DNA from: Acidobacteriota bacterium
Lineage (GTDB): Bacteria > Acidobacteriota > Terriglobia > Bryobacterales > Bryobacteraceae
Length of the DNA: 61,868 bases
Direction of reading: 5' to 3'
Assembly (NCBI GenBank): GCA_016213775.1
Contig: JACQZR010000101.1
Location: 1-61,868, forward strand
The notes beneath the pieces are model-generated. The model searched no databases. It was given only the letters and a program-made list of their open reading frames with translations, and had not been told where the DNA came from. This document shows positions 17,558-25,326 of the stretch, one piece after another. The translations under genes and the position numbers were made by a program. How positions within the stretch are numbered: position 1 is the stretch's first letter; each line of letters opens with the position of its first letter.

Positions 17558-18427
17558 CTACACGCTCAGCACCGGACACGGCGACTCGCGGATAATCGAA
17601 TACAGGTTCGACCAAAGCCGCTTCACTGTCCCATGCATCTGGCCACGGCCGACCACCAGCAGGTCGGCCCGCTGGTGGATGGCGATTTCGCGGATTCCCG
17701 CGGCGGCAGGACCGGCGAAAACCTCTGTCTTCGCTTCGATGGCCAGCTCATCCCGCAACTGGCGCAGTTCGGTCTCCGTGTAGTCCAGTACCGCCTTACG
17801 GTAAGGGCCCGCGTCAACAGCGTAGTTGTTCGGCGGTAGTTCGGCAATATGGGCGATGGTGAGTGAAGCGCGGTACTTGCGAGCCAGGGAATCGGCGGCG
17901 GTAAGTAGCGCCGGGGCTTCCTTGTCGAGATTCACTGCGCAGACGATGGAGTGATAGGGGATGTGCGGGCAGTGATCGGGCTCCTCGTGATGGACTCCGG
18001 TCCAAACCGCGCAGCAGGTATCATGCAGCACCTTGGAGGTGACCGATCCGAGCAGCAGGCGGCGCACCGCACCTCTGCCATGGGTAGGCATCATCACCAG
18101 ATCAACGCGCTCGCGCTTTACCACCTTCTCGATCACCGAGCCGACCTCCCCGTCCTCCAGGAAGACGTTCGGATGGTCTTCGGCGAAGCGTTCTGAGACG
18201 AACCTGCGCAAATCGGCGCATGCTTTCTTGCGCACCTCCGCATAAAGAGGCATGTTCTCGGCGGCAAACGCGGCATACTCCCCGTAGACAACTGGAGCGA
18301 TGTTGGAGACGTGCAGAATCGACAACTCCGCGTCGTAGCGGTCCTTCAGTTCCATGACATATGGGACGACGGCCTCGCAGGCGGGAGAAAAGTCGGTAGC
18401 GAAGAGAATTCGCTTGAAGGGCAGCAT
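17558..18427 (-). CDS. Tandem universal stress protein (two Usp domains)
   Basis: The 289-residue protein has two UspA folds. Domain one (1-145) starts FKRILFATDFSPACEAVVPY and ends with the nucleotide loop THGRGAVRRLLLGSVTSKVL, matching the G-x2-G-x9-G(S/T) ATP-binding pattern. Domain two (about 155-289) starts YHSIVCAVNLDKEAPALLTA and ends VVGRGQMHGTVKRLWSNLYS, IIRESPCPVLSV; its ATP loop is less canonical, so only the first domain may bind nucleotide. Tandem Usp proteins support survival under stress and energy limitation. A GGAGG-containing ribosome site lies upstream of the ATG at 18427. It stands alone between a TlpA-like protein and the decayed TA locus A. Confidence 0.9.
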   Translation of the reverse strand: MLPFKRILFATDFSPACEAVVPYVMELKDRYDAELSILHVSNIAPVVYGEYAAFAAENMPLYAEVRKKACADLRRFVSERFAEDHPNVFLEDGEVGSVIEKVVKRERVDLVMMPTHGRGAVRRLLLGSVTSKVLHDTCCAVWTGVHHEEPDHCPHIPYHSIVCAVNLDKEAPALLTAADSLARKYRASLTIAHIAELPPNNYAVDAGPYRKAVLDYTETELRQLRDELAIEAKTEVFAGPAAAGIREIAIHQRADLLVVGRGQMHGTVKRLWSNLYSIIRESPCPVLSV

Positions 18428-18506
18428 GGTGGTAAATAACCTCCTTCCATGCTCCTTGACGGCGACCAGCCCCAGGAATCAGGTGAGCATTTCAAAGGCC
18501 ATCCCG

Positions 18507-19415
18507 TTAGCGGACCACTTTGTCGATTTCGTTAGCGAGTTCCTCGTAGGTCATGCGCCCCGGGTGATACATGCGGACGATGCCGTTCCTGTCCAGCAAC
18601 ACGAGCGTGGGGGTGGTGCTGACACCGTAAATATTGAAGTTCTCGTTGCTGAGGGGCGCTGAAGAGGTGAGCAGGCCGGGGTAGAACTCGCGGCGGATTT
18701 TGTCGATGTAGGGTTTTTCACGATCAGGGGTAGCGTCCTCACCCCCAGCGACATAGCCGTAGAAGCGAGTCGGGGCCACAACCTGCAGGTCCTTGGCGGC
18801 GTACCGGTCGCGCAGTTGGGCGAGGATGGGACCCTGCTGTTTGCAATCACCGCACCAGTGCGCCCAGAAGAAGAGCAGCACGGGCTTGCCCTTCAATTGG
18901 TCCAGCGGCTTGGGCGACGGGCCGAACCACTGTGTCATTTCGAGCGGCGGCGGCCTAGTGCCCTCCAGACTGAGCAGGTGGAGGTTCTTCTGGATCCGCG
19001 TGCGGATGGAAGTGGCGAACCAGCGGGCCAATTCCTGCTTGAGAAACGAGATTCCCTCACTGCGGCGGCCGGTTGCGGCAAGGGTCTGGGCGTGCACCTC
19101 GATGGAGGCCCCCAGCGCCAGCGGCAGGCTCGAATCGGCATCGAGCTTGCGCTTCTTCAACATCTCGAGGGCCGGGGTCCGCGTGTCGGCGGCGAACTGC
19201 TCCGCCTGGTCGTAGCGCTTCCTGGCAAGGGCGTCGCGCCCGAACCAGCTCAGAGCCTCCAGGTATTCGGAGGTGACCCCGCTCTGCTTCTTGTACGACT
19301 CCATCATCTGTTTCGCGGCGGCGCGGTTATCCTTGGAAAGTTCCGCGCGAATATCGCGGACGAGCGCCGCGGGAAGAGACAATGCCCCCAGAACAACAAC
19401 GAGAACCAGCTTCAT
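18507..19415 (-). CDS. Exported TlpA-like thioredoxin-fold protein
   Basis: From ATG 19415 the protein has 302 residues. It has a Sec signal (MKLVLVVVLGALSLPAALV), a helical middle domain with TPR-like character (about 20-160), and a C-terminal redoxin domain with the active site WAHWCGDCKQQGPILAQLRD and the cis-Pro loop VSTTPTLVLLDRNG. CGDC is a CxxC dithiol suited to reducing or isomerising disulfides, or to electron transfer in the periplasm. The helical front domain may bind a client or scaffold. The frame is open further upstream into decayed TA locus B, but that part resembles toxin remnants, so ATG 19415 is preferred. Confidence 0.87.
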   Translation of the reverse strand: MKLVLVVVLGALSLPAALVRDIRAELSKDNRAAAKQMMESYKKQSGVTSEYLEALSWFGRDALARKRYDQAEQFAADTRTPALEMLKKRKLDADSSLPLALGASIEVHAQTLAATGRRSEGISFLKQELARWFATSIRTRIQKNLHLLSLEGTRPPPLEMTQWFGPSPKPLDQLKGKPVLLFFWAHWCGDCKQQGPILAQLRDRYAAKDLQVVAPTRFYGYVAGGEDATPDREKPYIDKIRREFYPGLLTSSAPLSNENFNIYGVSTTPTLVLLDRNGIVRMYHPGRMTYEELANEIDKVVR

Positions 19416-19539
19416 GATGCCAGGATAACGCGACTCCGCGGCGAGTGCCGCCGTTCCCTCATTCTGGTTTGCCGGAGATGGCCGCCCCACAGCTTGTCCC
19501 TGCCATGCGCTGGGTGTGCCAACCGGTTTTGTGGCGTTC

Positions 19540-19900
19540 TCCTGGAAACCCGCGATTGATGAGCGACGGCGACCCGGTGGGGAGCTCCATTGATCCACCT
19601 GGACAACGTCCGGTCTTCGAGTCAACCGTCAGCGTGGGAAGAAATGACTCGAAATCCAATGGGAACGAACTGTGAAACGAGGAAGACGCCGGGACTCGAT
19701 TCGCCTCCCTCCAGGTGTGCTCGAAAACAGCCCACCTGTCGTGAGTGTCAGAATCCTTCCGTGGTGGGCCGCGATCTCAAGTTCGGGAACGCCCGACAGG
19801 TTGCTTTCGGCGGCTGAGGCGAAGTCGATCGCCGGTTCCCGAAGGCGGACGGCCTCGACATGCTTTGGCGGAGGTCATCGTCGGCCGGGAAGCGGATCAA
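19540..19900 (-). pseudogene. Decayed DUF5615 toxin of TA locus B
   Basis: The remnant starts TTG at 19900, overlapping the DUF433 stop as TTGA, just as in locus A. The first codons read LIRFPADDDLRQ. A frameshift follows, and another frame continues LREPAIDFASAAESNLSG then VPELEIAAHHGRILT. A third frame gives SPGVFLVSQFVPIGFRVISS, the usual C-terminal strand-helix unit of DUF5615, and the end PSLINRGF parallels locus A. At least two shifts and stops are present, so no functional toxin can be made. The 3' end near 19540 is approximate. Confidence 0.72.
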
Positions 19901-20027
19901 GGCCGCGACTCACCGATGTTGGCCTTTGCTCGATGAAGCCGCTCCCACAGTCCAGATAGAGGCGCGTTTCAGCAACGGGAAGTCTTCCTGGATGGCTTCG
20001 GGCGTTGCCCCTGGTCCTTCGACCGCT
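19897..20027 (-). pseudogene. Internally deleted DUF433 antitoxin of TA locus B
   Basis: Two blocks of DUF433 survive on the minus strand. One is TPEAIQEDFPLLKRA, and the other, in a shifted frame, is LWERLHRAKANIGESRP followed by TGA at 19897-19899. The intervening block (normally QVYGAIAFYLDH through the variable linker) and the N-terminal half are missing. The 5' side runs directly into what looks like the end of another decayed gene, whose TAA is at 20028-20030. Comparison with locus A and the intact copy at 60836 shows what has been lost. Confidence 0.72.
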
Positions 20028-20262
20028 TAGAAGATCTGCTTGGCTTTCCAGTTGAACCGCCATTTGATCTTGATGCGCGCCTTGTTCGCGCGGCGGTTTC
20101 GCGGCGTAGCGTGGCCAGGTCTGGGATCCTCCTCCTCCAGTGCCCAATCCTCTCCGCCAGTTGCTCCCGCGACTGCTCCAACTCTCGCTTCAACTGCTCA
20201 ATGGCACGGGTATTACCGACGCCATCACTGCCTCGGCGTCGCTCGCCATTCGCACTCATCAA
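20028..20262 (-). pseudogene. Possible 3' remnant of an IS630-like transposase
   Basis: In one minus-strand frame the sequence ends PRNRRANKARIKIKWRFNWK then AKQIF and TAA at 20028-20030. The pattern NxxxxxIxWxF with a following Lys/Ala-rich helix resembles the C-terminus of some IS630-family transposases. The overlapping frame from 20262 encodes a coiled-coil-like stretch (AIEQLKRELEQSREQLAERI) that might instead come from another decayed gene. Neither frame carries a catalytic motif. The remnant interrupts DUF433 of locus B, consistent with IS-driven decay. This is a weak call made by eye. Confidence 0.3.
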
Positions 20263-20318
20263 TCAGGCGGCCTGAACAGCACTCAGGCCGGAGCCGCGCA
20301 CCCCGCCTGACTGATGAG
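20255..20318. repeat. Nested inverted repeats (cruciform-like) upstream of the patatin gene
   Basis: The outer arms are 20255-20270 and 20303-20318, 16 bases with one mismatch (arm CTCATCAATCAGGCGG). Inside, GGCCTGA (20269-20275) pairs with TCAGGCC (20283-20289) around a 7-base loop; the inner and outer 5' arms share two bases. No T-tract follows. Possible roles are a mobile-element end, a REP-like palindrome or a transcription barrier. The whole stretch 20031-20455 holds no credible intact gene. Confidence 0.65.
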
Positions 20319-20455
20319 AACTTTGTCGGTCACGCCCGGAAGCACTTTTCCATTCTTCTCGTAAGCGATTGAAAATGTTGGGATAAATTCCCATCCGGGC
20401 CGCGCGGCTAAAGAGGCAGTTACTTGACACGGGTCTAGGCTGAGGGCGCAAGTAT

Positions 20456-21433
20456 ATGCGCACCATATTGTCGATTGATGGCGGCGGAATTCGCGGAATC
20501 ATTCCGGCTTTGCTGCTCGCCGAACTGGAGTCGCGGCTCCAGCGCCGGACCGCTGTCATGTTCGATCTAATTGCTGGAACTTCGACCGGCGGGATTCTGG
20601 CGCTCGGACTGGCGAGGCCTGATGAGGAGGGCAAGCCGCGATATACCGCGGCGGAACTGTCAGAACTGTACGAGCAACAGGGAAGGACGATCTTTCACCG
20701 CGCGCCGTGGAAGCGCTGGCTGCCTGTAGGTGTTATCGAGGAGAAGTATCCATCGAGTGGGATTGAGCAGGTTCTCGAGAAGTACTTTGGTGAGGCGCGG
20801 CTGCGCGACGCAGTGACTCCGGTGTTGGTGACGAGTTACGATATTGAGCGCCGAATGCCTTTCTTCTTCCGCTCGCGGAGGGCGCAGTTGAATCCAGATT
20901 ATGATTGGCCGATGAAGGCCGCCGCACGCGCCACTTCCGCAGCGCCTACTTACTTCGAACCGCTGCGCCTGGGCGCCCACGGCACTGCGGGTTACTACGC
21001 TTTGATCGACGGCGGCGTATTTGCGAATAACCCCGCCATGTGCGCACTGGCCGAGGCGCGTGAGATTTTCCGCGATGAGGACCTGTTGGTCGTCTCACTT
21101 GGGACCGGCGGATTCACCCGCCCGATCGCTTACGATCAAGCGCGAAAATGGGGCGTTGCCGGTTGGGCTAAGCCGGTGCTGGAGATTGTTTTTGACGGAG
21201 TCAGCAGCAGCGTGGACTATCAGTTACGGCACATGCTTGACGGGGTCCAGGGCAAGCGGCGCTACTTCCGCTTTCAAGTTACGCTCGACCCGAAACTGCA
21301 GGCAATGGACGCCACCGGAGAGGCACACCTACGCGGATTGAAACTGCTGGCGGAAGCGGAGATGCGGGCCAGAAGGCCGGAACTCGATCAGTTGTGTGCG
21401 CTGCTGGATCACTCCGCCATACCTTCCAGGTGA
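20456..21433 (+). CDS. Patatin-like phospholipase
   Basis: The 325-residue protein carries the patatin catalytic set: the oxyanion loop DGGGIRG (residues 8-14), the nucleophile elbow GTSTG with Ser43, and the catalytic Asp in LIDGGVFANN (Asp185). Such enzymes hydrolyse acyl esters of phospholipids with a Ser/Asp dyad. Length and layout resemble stand-alone patatins, including the CapV effectors of CBASS antiphage systems. However, no cyclase, ubiquitin-like or JAB gene adjoins it, so a defence role is not supported here. There is no signal peptide, so the enzyme is probably cytosolic or membrane-associated. The last 25 bases overlap a convergent small membrane protein gene. Confidence 0.93.
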   Translation: MRTILSIDGGGIRGIIPALLLAELESRLQRRTAVMFDLIAGTSTGGILALGLARPDEEGKPRYTAAELSELYEQQGRTIFHRAPWKRWLPVGVIEEKYPSSGIEQVLEKYFGEARLRDAVTPVLVTSYDIERRMPFFFRSRRAQLNPDYDWPMKAAARATSAAPTYFEPLRLGAHGTAGYYALIDGGVFANNPAMCALAEAREIFRDEDLLVVSLGTGGFTRPIAYDQARKWGVAGWAKPVLEIVFDGVSSSVDYQLRHMLDGVQGKRRYFRFQVTLDPKLQAMDATGEAHLRGLKLLAEAEMRARRPELDQLCALLDHSAIPSR

Positions 21434-21648
21434 CTGTGAACGTCCTCGATAACTTCGGCAATGTCTTCGACAGAGGCCACAAGTTCGTCAGTGGTCTCAG
21501 CCTGCTTCTTGAGTTGTGCGTCGATCGATTGGAGTACCGCGATCTGATGCCCGGACTGGCGGTGGCGGAGCAGTTCGGTTACCCATTGCGAAGCAAGGAT
21601 GGCAGCGAGAAGGCCAAGGAGGAGAGTCTTCCAGAGACGGTCGTTCAT
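21409..21648 (-). CDS. Small membrane-anchored coiled-coil protein
   Basis: The 79-residue protein has one N-terminal transmembrane helix (LWKTLLLGLLAAILASQWVT). A charged, heptad-like helix follows (VLQSIDAQLKKQAETTDELV then ASVEDIAEVIEDVHSHLEG). No family is recognised. It could anchor a complex or sense membrane stress, but this is speculation. It is convergent with the patatin gene, with a 25-base overlap at the 3' ends, which could give antisense effects. The coding character (clear TM plus coiled coil) favours a real gene. Confidence 0.5.
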   Translation of the reverse strand: MNDRLWKTLLLGLLAAILASQWVTELLRHRQSGHQIAVLQSIDAQLKKQAETTDELVASVEDIAEVIEDVHSHLEGMAE

Positions 21649-21755
21649 TTGAAGAACATTGTCGCATTGGGTGTACGATCCAGAAACCTGGTCCCCTCAG
21701 CCGCTGAGATTCAACGGACTAGTTGATATGATGACCGGGAATGGAGGGACTTCCC

Positions 21756-22706
21756 ATGATGACTCGACGAGTCTTCTCGACGGCGCTGCCAATGTCTGTT
21801 CCGGCCTCGTTTGCGGCACCCGCCAAGCTGCCCACCGCCGCCGGGCCACAATTCATCGTGGCGGCGCTGAGCATGCTCGACAGCAAGTGCCGGCTCGACG
21901 ACGCCCTGATTCGCGACTACCTCTTCTACCTCGCCGCAGGCGGCGCCGACGGAGTCCTGGTGATGGGCACTACCGGGGAGTTTGCGTCCTTCTCGGTGAA
22001 GGAGCGCAAACAGTCGCTGGAAAGCACGCTGCGCCATCGGAAGACGCTGAGCGTCATGTGTCAGATCGGCGCTGGCAACCTGCCGGATACGTTGGAGTTG
22101 CTGGATCACGCCGCGGGCGCTGGTGCAGACTCCGTGCTGGTGCTGCCGCCATATTACTTCAAGAATCCCTCGGTGGACGGGCTGGTGTCGTTCTTTGAGC
22201 CCGTGCTGCGCGCCGCCAAACTGCCCGTGCTGTTGTATAACATTCCGCAGTTGAGCGGAGCGCCCGTCACGCCGGAGTTGCTGCGCCGTCTCGCGCCGTT
22301 CGAGCGGCTGTATGGCATGAAGGATTCCTACAGCAAGGTGGATGCGATGGTCGCTTTTCTGCGCGAGTTTCCGAAGCTCAAGATCCTCACCGGAGTGCCC
22401 GGCAATATGGAGGCGAACCTCAAAAATCACGGCGCGGGCGGACTTACGGGAAACGGATCCGTTTTTGTGAGGGAGACAGCGGCCATCCTCACCGCACACC
22501 GTGAGAGCAAGGATCTGAGCGAGCCCCAACGGAAACTGAACGAGGCGGCGGCCACGCTCCTTGCCGGCTACGACGGCGTCCCCGCGATGAAGTATGCCTT
22601 GAGCCTGATGGGCATGAAGGAAAGCCCCGTACGTCCTCCGTTTGTCCCGCTGGGCGAAGCGAAGCGCAAGGAACTCGCCGATCGCTTGCGGCGCTACCGT
22701 GGCTGA
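21756..22706 (+). CDS. DapA-family aldolase with an apparent export signal
   Basis: From ATG 21756 the protein has 316 residues. The core is a DapA/NanA TIM barrel with GTTGEF (71-76), catalytic Tyr in YNIPQ (Tyr161) and Schiff-base Lys in YGMKDSYSK (Lys189). Unusually, the first 22 residues (TRRVFSTALPMSVPASFAAP) look like a signal peptide with a weak twin-arginine motif. The family is normally cytosolic, so either the signal is real and the protein is periplasmic, or it is a remnant N-terminus. Its role is pyruvate aldol addition or cleavage; substrate unknown. A GGAGGG ribosome site lies 9 bases upstream. It is distinct from the DapA/NanA-like protein at 7.0 kb. Confidence 0.85.
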   Translation: MMTRRVFSTALPMSVPASFAAPAKLPTAAGPQFIVAALSMLDSKCRLDDALIRDYLFYLAAGGADGVLVMGTTGEFASFSVKERKQSLESTLRHRKTLSVMCQIGAGNLPDTLELLDHAAGAGADSVLVLPPYYFKNPSVDGLVSFFEPVLRAAKLPVLLYNIPQLSGAPVTPELLRRLAPFERLYGMKDSYSKVDAMVAFLREFPKLKILTGVPGNMEANLKNHGAGGLTGNGSVFVRETAAILTAHRESKDLSEPQRKLNEAAATLLAGYDGVPAMKYALSLMGMKESPVRPPFVPLGEAKRKELADRLRRYRG

Positions 22707-22751
22707 GGCTGGTAAACCCACAAGAAGGGGCGCGGGCGGGGGGTGCTCCGT

Positions 22752-23417
22752 TTACACCATGTTGGGGATCTTGATGATCTTCTTCTGAATCGCGTACTGC
22801 ACCAACTGCGCCTTGTTGTGAATATCCAGCTTGCGCATGAGATTGAACTTGTGTGCTTCCACCGTCTTGACGCTGAGGTTGAGATCGCAGGCGATCTCCT
22901 TTACGGAGTTACCTTCGGCGAGCATCTTGAGGACTTCACGCTCGCGCGTGGTCAGAGTCGCAAACCGCGGTAGACGGTTGGCGGTCTTGATCCGGGACCG
23001 GAAATCGTCGACGAGTTGCGATAACATGCGCGGGCTGAGATAAGAGCCACCGCGACCGACATCGCGAATGGCCGCCACCAGTTGTGCAGCCGGTGAATCT
23101 TTGAGGACGTACCCGCTGGCGCCCACCTCCATGCCTTCGACGAGGTAGTCTTCGTCGTCGTACATGGTGAGAAAGAGAATCTTCGTTTCCGGACGATTCT
23201 TCTTGATCTGACGAGTGGCCTCAAAGCTCGACAGTCCGGGCATGCCAATGTCCATCAAAACGACATCGGGGCGGGCCTCCGTTGCTTTTTCGACGGCATC
23301 GCCGCCGTTGGACGCCTCACCGACAACTTCCATGTCGGACTCCGTGGCGATCAAGGTGCGGATCCCCTGACGGAAGAGGGTGTGGTCGTCTGCGAGCATG
23401 ATTCGAGTTCTTGCCAT
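22752..23417 (-). CDS. NarL/FixJ-family response regulator
   Basis: The 221-residue protein has a receiver domain with acidic pocket DD (10-11), phospho-acceptor Asp56 in VVLMDIGMPG and Lys in VLKDSPAA. A linker leads to a LuxR-type HTH (TTREREVLKMLAEGNSVKEI followed by ACDLNLSVKTVEAHKFNLM). It is a DNA-binding output regulator activated by phosphorylation. It starts one base after the stop codon of the histidine kinase upstream, so the two are a co-expressed pair. The target genes are unknown; the adjacent permease in the same orientation is a plausible member of the regulon. Confidence 0.95.
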   Translation of the reverse strand: MARTRIMLADDHTLFRQGIRTLIATESDMEVVGEASNGGDAVEKATEARPDVVLMDIGMPGLSSFEATRQIKKNRPETKILFLTMYDDEDYLVEGMEVGASGYVLKDSPAAQLVAAIRDVGRGGSYLSPRMLSQLVDDFRSRIKTANRLPRFATLTTREREVLKMLAEGNSVKEIACDLNLSVKTVEAHKFNLMRKLDIHNKAQLVQYAIQKKIIKIPNMV

Positions 23418-23418
23418 A

Positions 23419-25269
23419 TCATTCGTCCGAAGTTGAATTTTTCGATCGGCGCGCGCCTTGTGGGTCGCGCGAGTTCGGTCCGCGCACTTTATTACCTACG
23501 TCGCGATCACCGGCATCGCGAACACCTATACCGCTTGATCCTCGCCTCTGAGCCGCTTCAAGACCGCGCATAGGCGCCGGGTCAATGGGCAACTCGATCC
23601 GAATCCTCGTACCGTGCCAGGGTGGTTTTTCGTCGCGGCCATTTGTGCCGCTCACCTTGAACCGGCCTGAGGAGCGCGAGGGGCTTCCCGCTGCTGGTGC
23701 AGCGGCCTGACTCTGTATGGAGAACCTACCTCCCATCAGAGCCACCCGTTCGCGGATCCCCGAGAGGCCAAACGAGTTCCTTTTGTTGAACGCTTCTTCG
23801 AGCTGGAACCCGATGCCGTCATCGGCTACCTGCAATCTGAGTATTCCATCGGCAGTTGTCGCGGAAATGTTTACATGGGAAGCCTGAGAATGCTTAGCAG
23901 TATTGTTGCAGCACTCCTGTACCAACCTGTAAACAATGATTTCCAGCTTCTTAGGGAGATTCTGAATACGGGAAAGGTGGAGCTTCACCTTAGCCGGATG
24001 GGTCCGCCGGAATCGGCTTACCAACTGCCGCAGGGCGGCGCCGAGCCCCAATTGTTCCAGAACGGCGGGGCTCAAGGCTGCGATCAGGCGACGGATATCC
24101 AGGATTGTGGCCTCCGTCATTTCCCGCACTTCCGACAACCTCGCTCGCGTTGCGGAATCCTCCGGCAACGTGTTCTCCGTCATCTCCATCTGCAATCGGA
24201 TGGTGAGTAGCGACTGTCCGGCTTCGTCATGCAGCTCGCGGCTGATACGGCGGCGTTCGGCTTCCTCGACATGTAACATGTGTTCGGCGAGTGACCTGAC
24301 CTGCTCTTCGCGCTGTGCCAGGTCTTCCACCAGCCGGGCTTTTTCCGCGGCCATGTGACAGCGTTCGGCCGCGGCGGTGAGCAGTTCCTGCTCGCGCGGC
24401 AGCCAATCATATTGTTTGCGAAAGCCAAACTGCATCACACCGGCAAGCCGGTTTCCCGCGATCAGCGGAACGGACCAGCAAGAGGCGAATCGAGAAAGCC
24501 ATGTGCCATCGAGAACCGGAGGATGGGCGCTGCGGGTCGCCCCTTTGGTCACCCAACAGCGAGCCGTCGATAGAGACCGTACCCGGTGCAAGTCGCTCGC
24601 TAGACTGGAACAGTCCGGAGCCTTCACCCGGCGCTCGGAATCGGCGCTGCCACGGTGCGTCCAGGCGCCGCTGTCGGGCTCCGCTAAGAAAAGGTGGGCC
24701 GCATCGGCTCGGCAATACTGCGCGAGCGTGGCAAGGAACCGGTGCAGCAGCTCGTCCAGATTGCGCGATTCCAACTCCACCCGAAACAGTTCATAGAAGG
24801 CCTGGGTTTCCGACTCACGCACCTGATAATAGGCATTGTTTAAGGTAAGGATGACGCAGAAATGAAGCTGCTCCCGCACCCACTGCAGATTGGCGCTTTC
24901 GATTGGAAACTGCCGGTCGAGTAAAGGCGTGAGCAGACCGTCGTACTCGGCAAGGGCCGTGGTGATGACGCTCGGAGGCAAGTTCATCTTGGCAAGCCGG
25001 CGGCCATGGTATTCCACCCGTTCAAAAAACGGCGCACTGTCCTTTGTATGAAGAAAAGCGGACGCAACCGCGCACGGTGTGATGGCGGTCAAAGCACTCC
25101 GTTCGCGAGGGCCGAACCTCAACTGCTGCAGCCGCCGCTCGAATCGGCGGTCCAAACTCTCGGTGTGCGGCTTCAGCAGCATGACGAATCGCCTTAAATG
25201 CCGCCGCAACTGCGCGCTCAACATGTCCGCGGCGTCCGCCAGTACCGGAGATTGTTCTGTTACAACCAC
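23419..25269 (-). CDS. Cytosolic sensor histidine kinase with GAF domain (HisKA_3 type)
   Basis: The 616-residue protein has an all-helical N-terminal domain (1-165) of unknown ligand and then a GAF-like sensor (about 175-315). The NarX/DegS-type kinase core has phospho-acceptor His347 in RELHDEAGQSLLTIRLQM, the N box around QECCNNTAKHSQAS and the G box ADDGIGF. No transmembrane helix is evident, so it should sense a cytosolic signal. A 100-residue tail rich in Arg, Ser and Gly (from about 520) is unusual for the family; part of it interrupts the last catalytic strands before GTRIRIELPI. It is followed at once by its cognate NarL-type regulator and preceded by a MacB-like permease. Confidence 0.92.
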   Translation of the reverse strand: MVVTEQSPVLADAADMLSAQLRRHLRRFVMLLKPHTESLDRRFERRLQQLRFGPRERSALTAITPCAVASAFLHTKDSAPFFERVEYHGRRLAKMNLPPSVITTALAEYDGLLTPLLDRQFPIESANLQWVREQLHFCVILTLNNAYYQVRESETQAFYELFRVELESRNLDELLHRFLATLAQYCRADAAHLFLAEPDSGAWTHRGSADSERRVKAPDCSSLASDLHRVRSLSTARCWVTKGATRSAHPPVLDGTWLSRFASCWSVPLIAGNRLAGVMQFGFRKQYDWLPREQELLTAAAERCHMAAEKARLVEDLAQREEQVRSLAEHMLHVEEAERRRISRELHDEAGQSLLTIRLQMEMTENTLPEDSATRARLSEVREMTEATILDIRRLIAALSPAVLEQLGLGAALRQLVSRFRRTHPAKVKLHLSRIQNLPKKLEIIVYRLVQECCNNTAKHSQASHVNISATTADGILRLQVADDGIGFQLEEAFNKRNSFGLSGIRERVALMGGRFSIQSQAAAPAAGSPSRSSGRFKVSGTNGRDEKPPWHGTRIRIELPIDPAPMRGLEAAQRRGSSGIGVRDAGDRDVGNKVRGPNSRDPQGARRSKNSTSDE

Positions 25270-25326
25270 TGAGTACTTATCGGTGGGGCGATGCAGGACC
25301 TTTAGGGGGAAGACCTGAGTGTCCCG

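Noticed and set aside
20456-21433. Patatin gene as a CBASS CapV effector
   Set aside because: No CD-NTase, Cap2/Cap3 or other CBASS gene is adjacent on either side, so the defence call is not supported by context.
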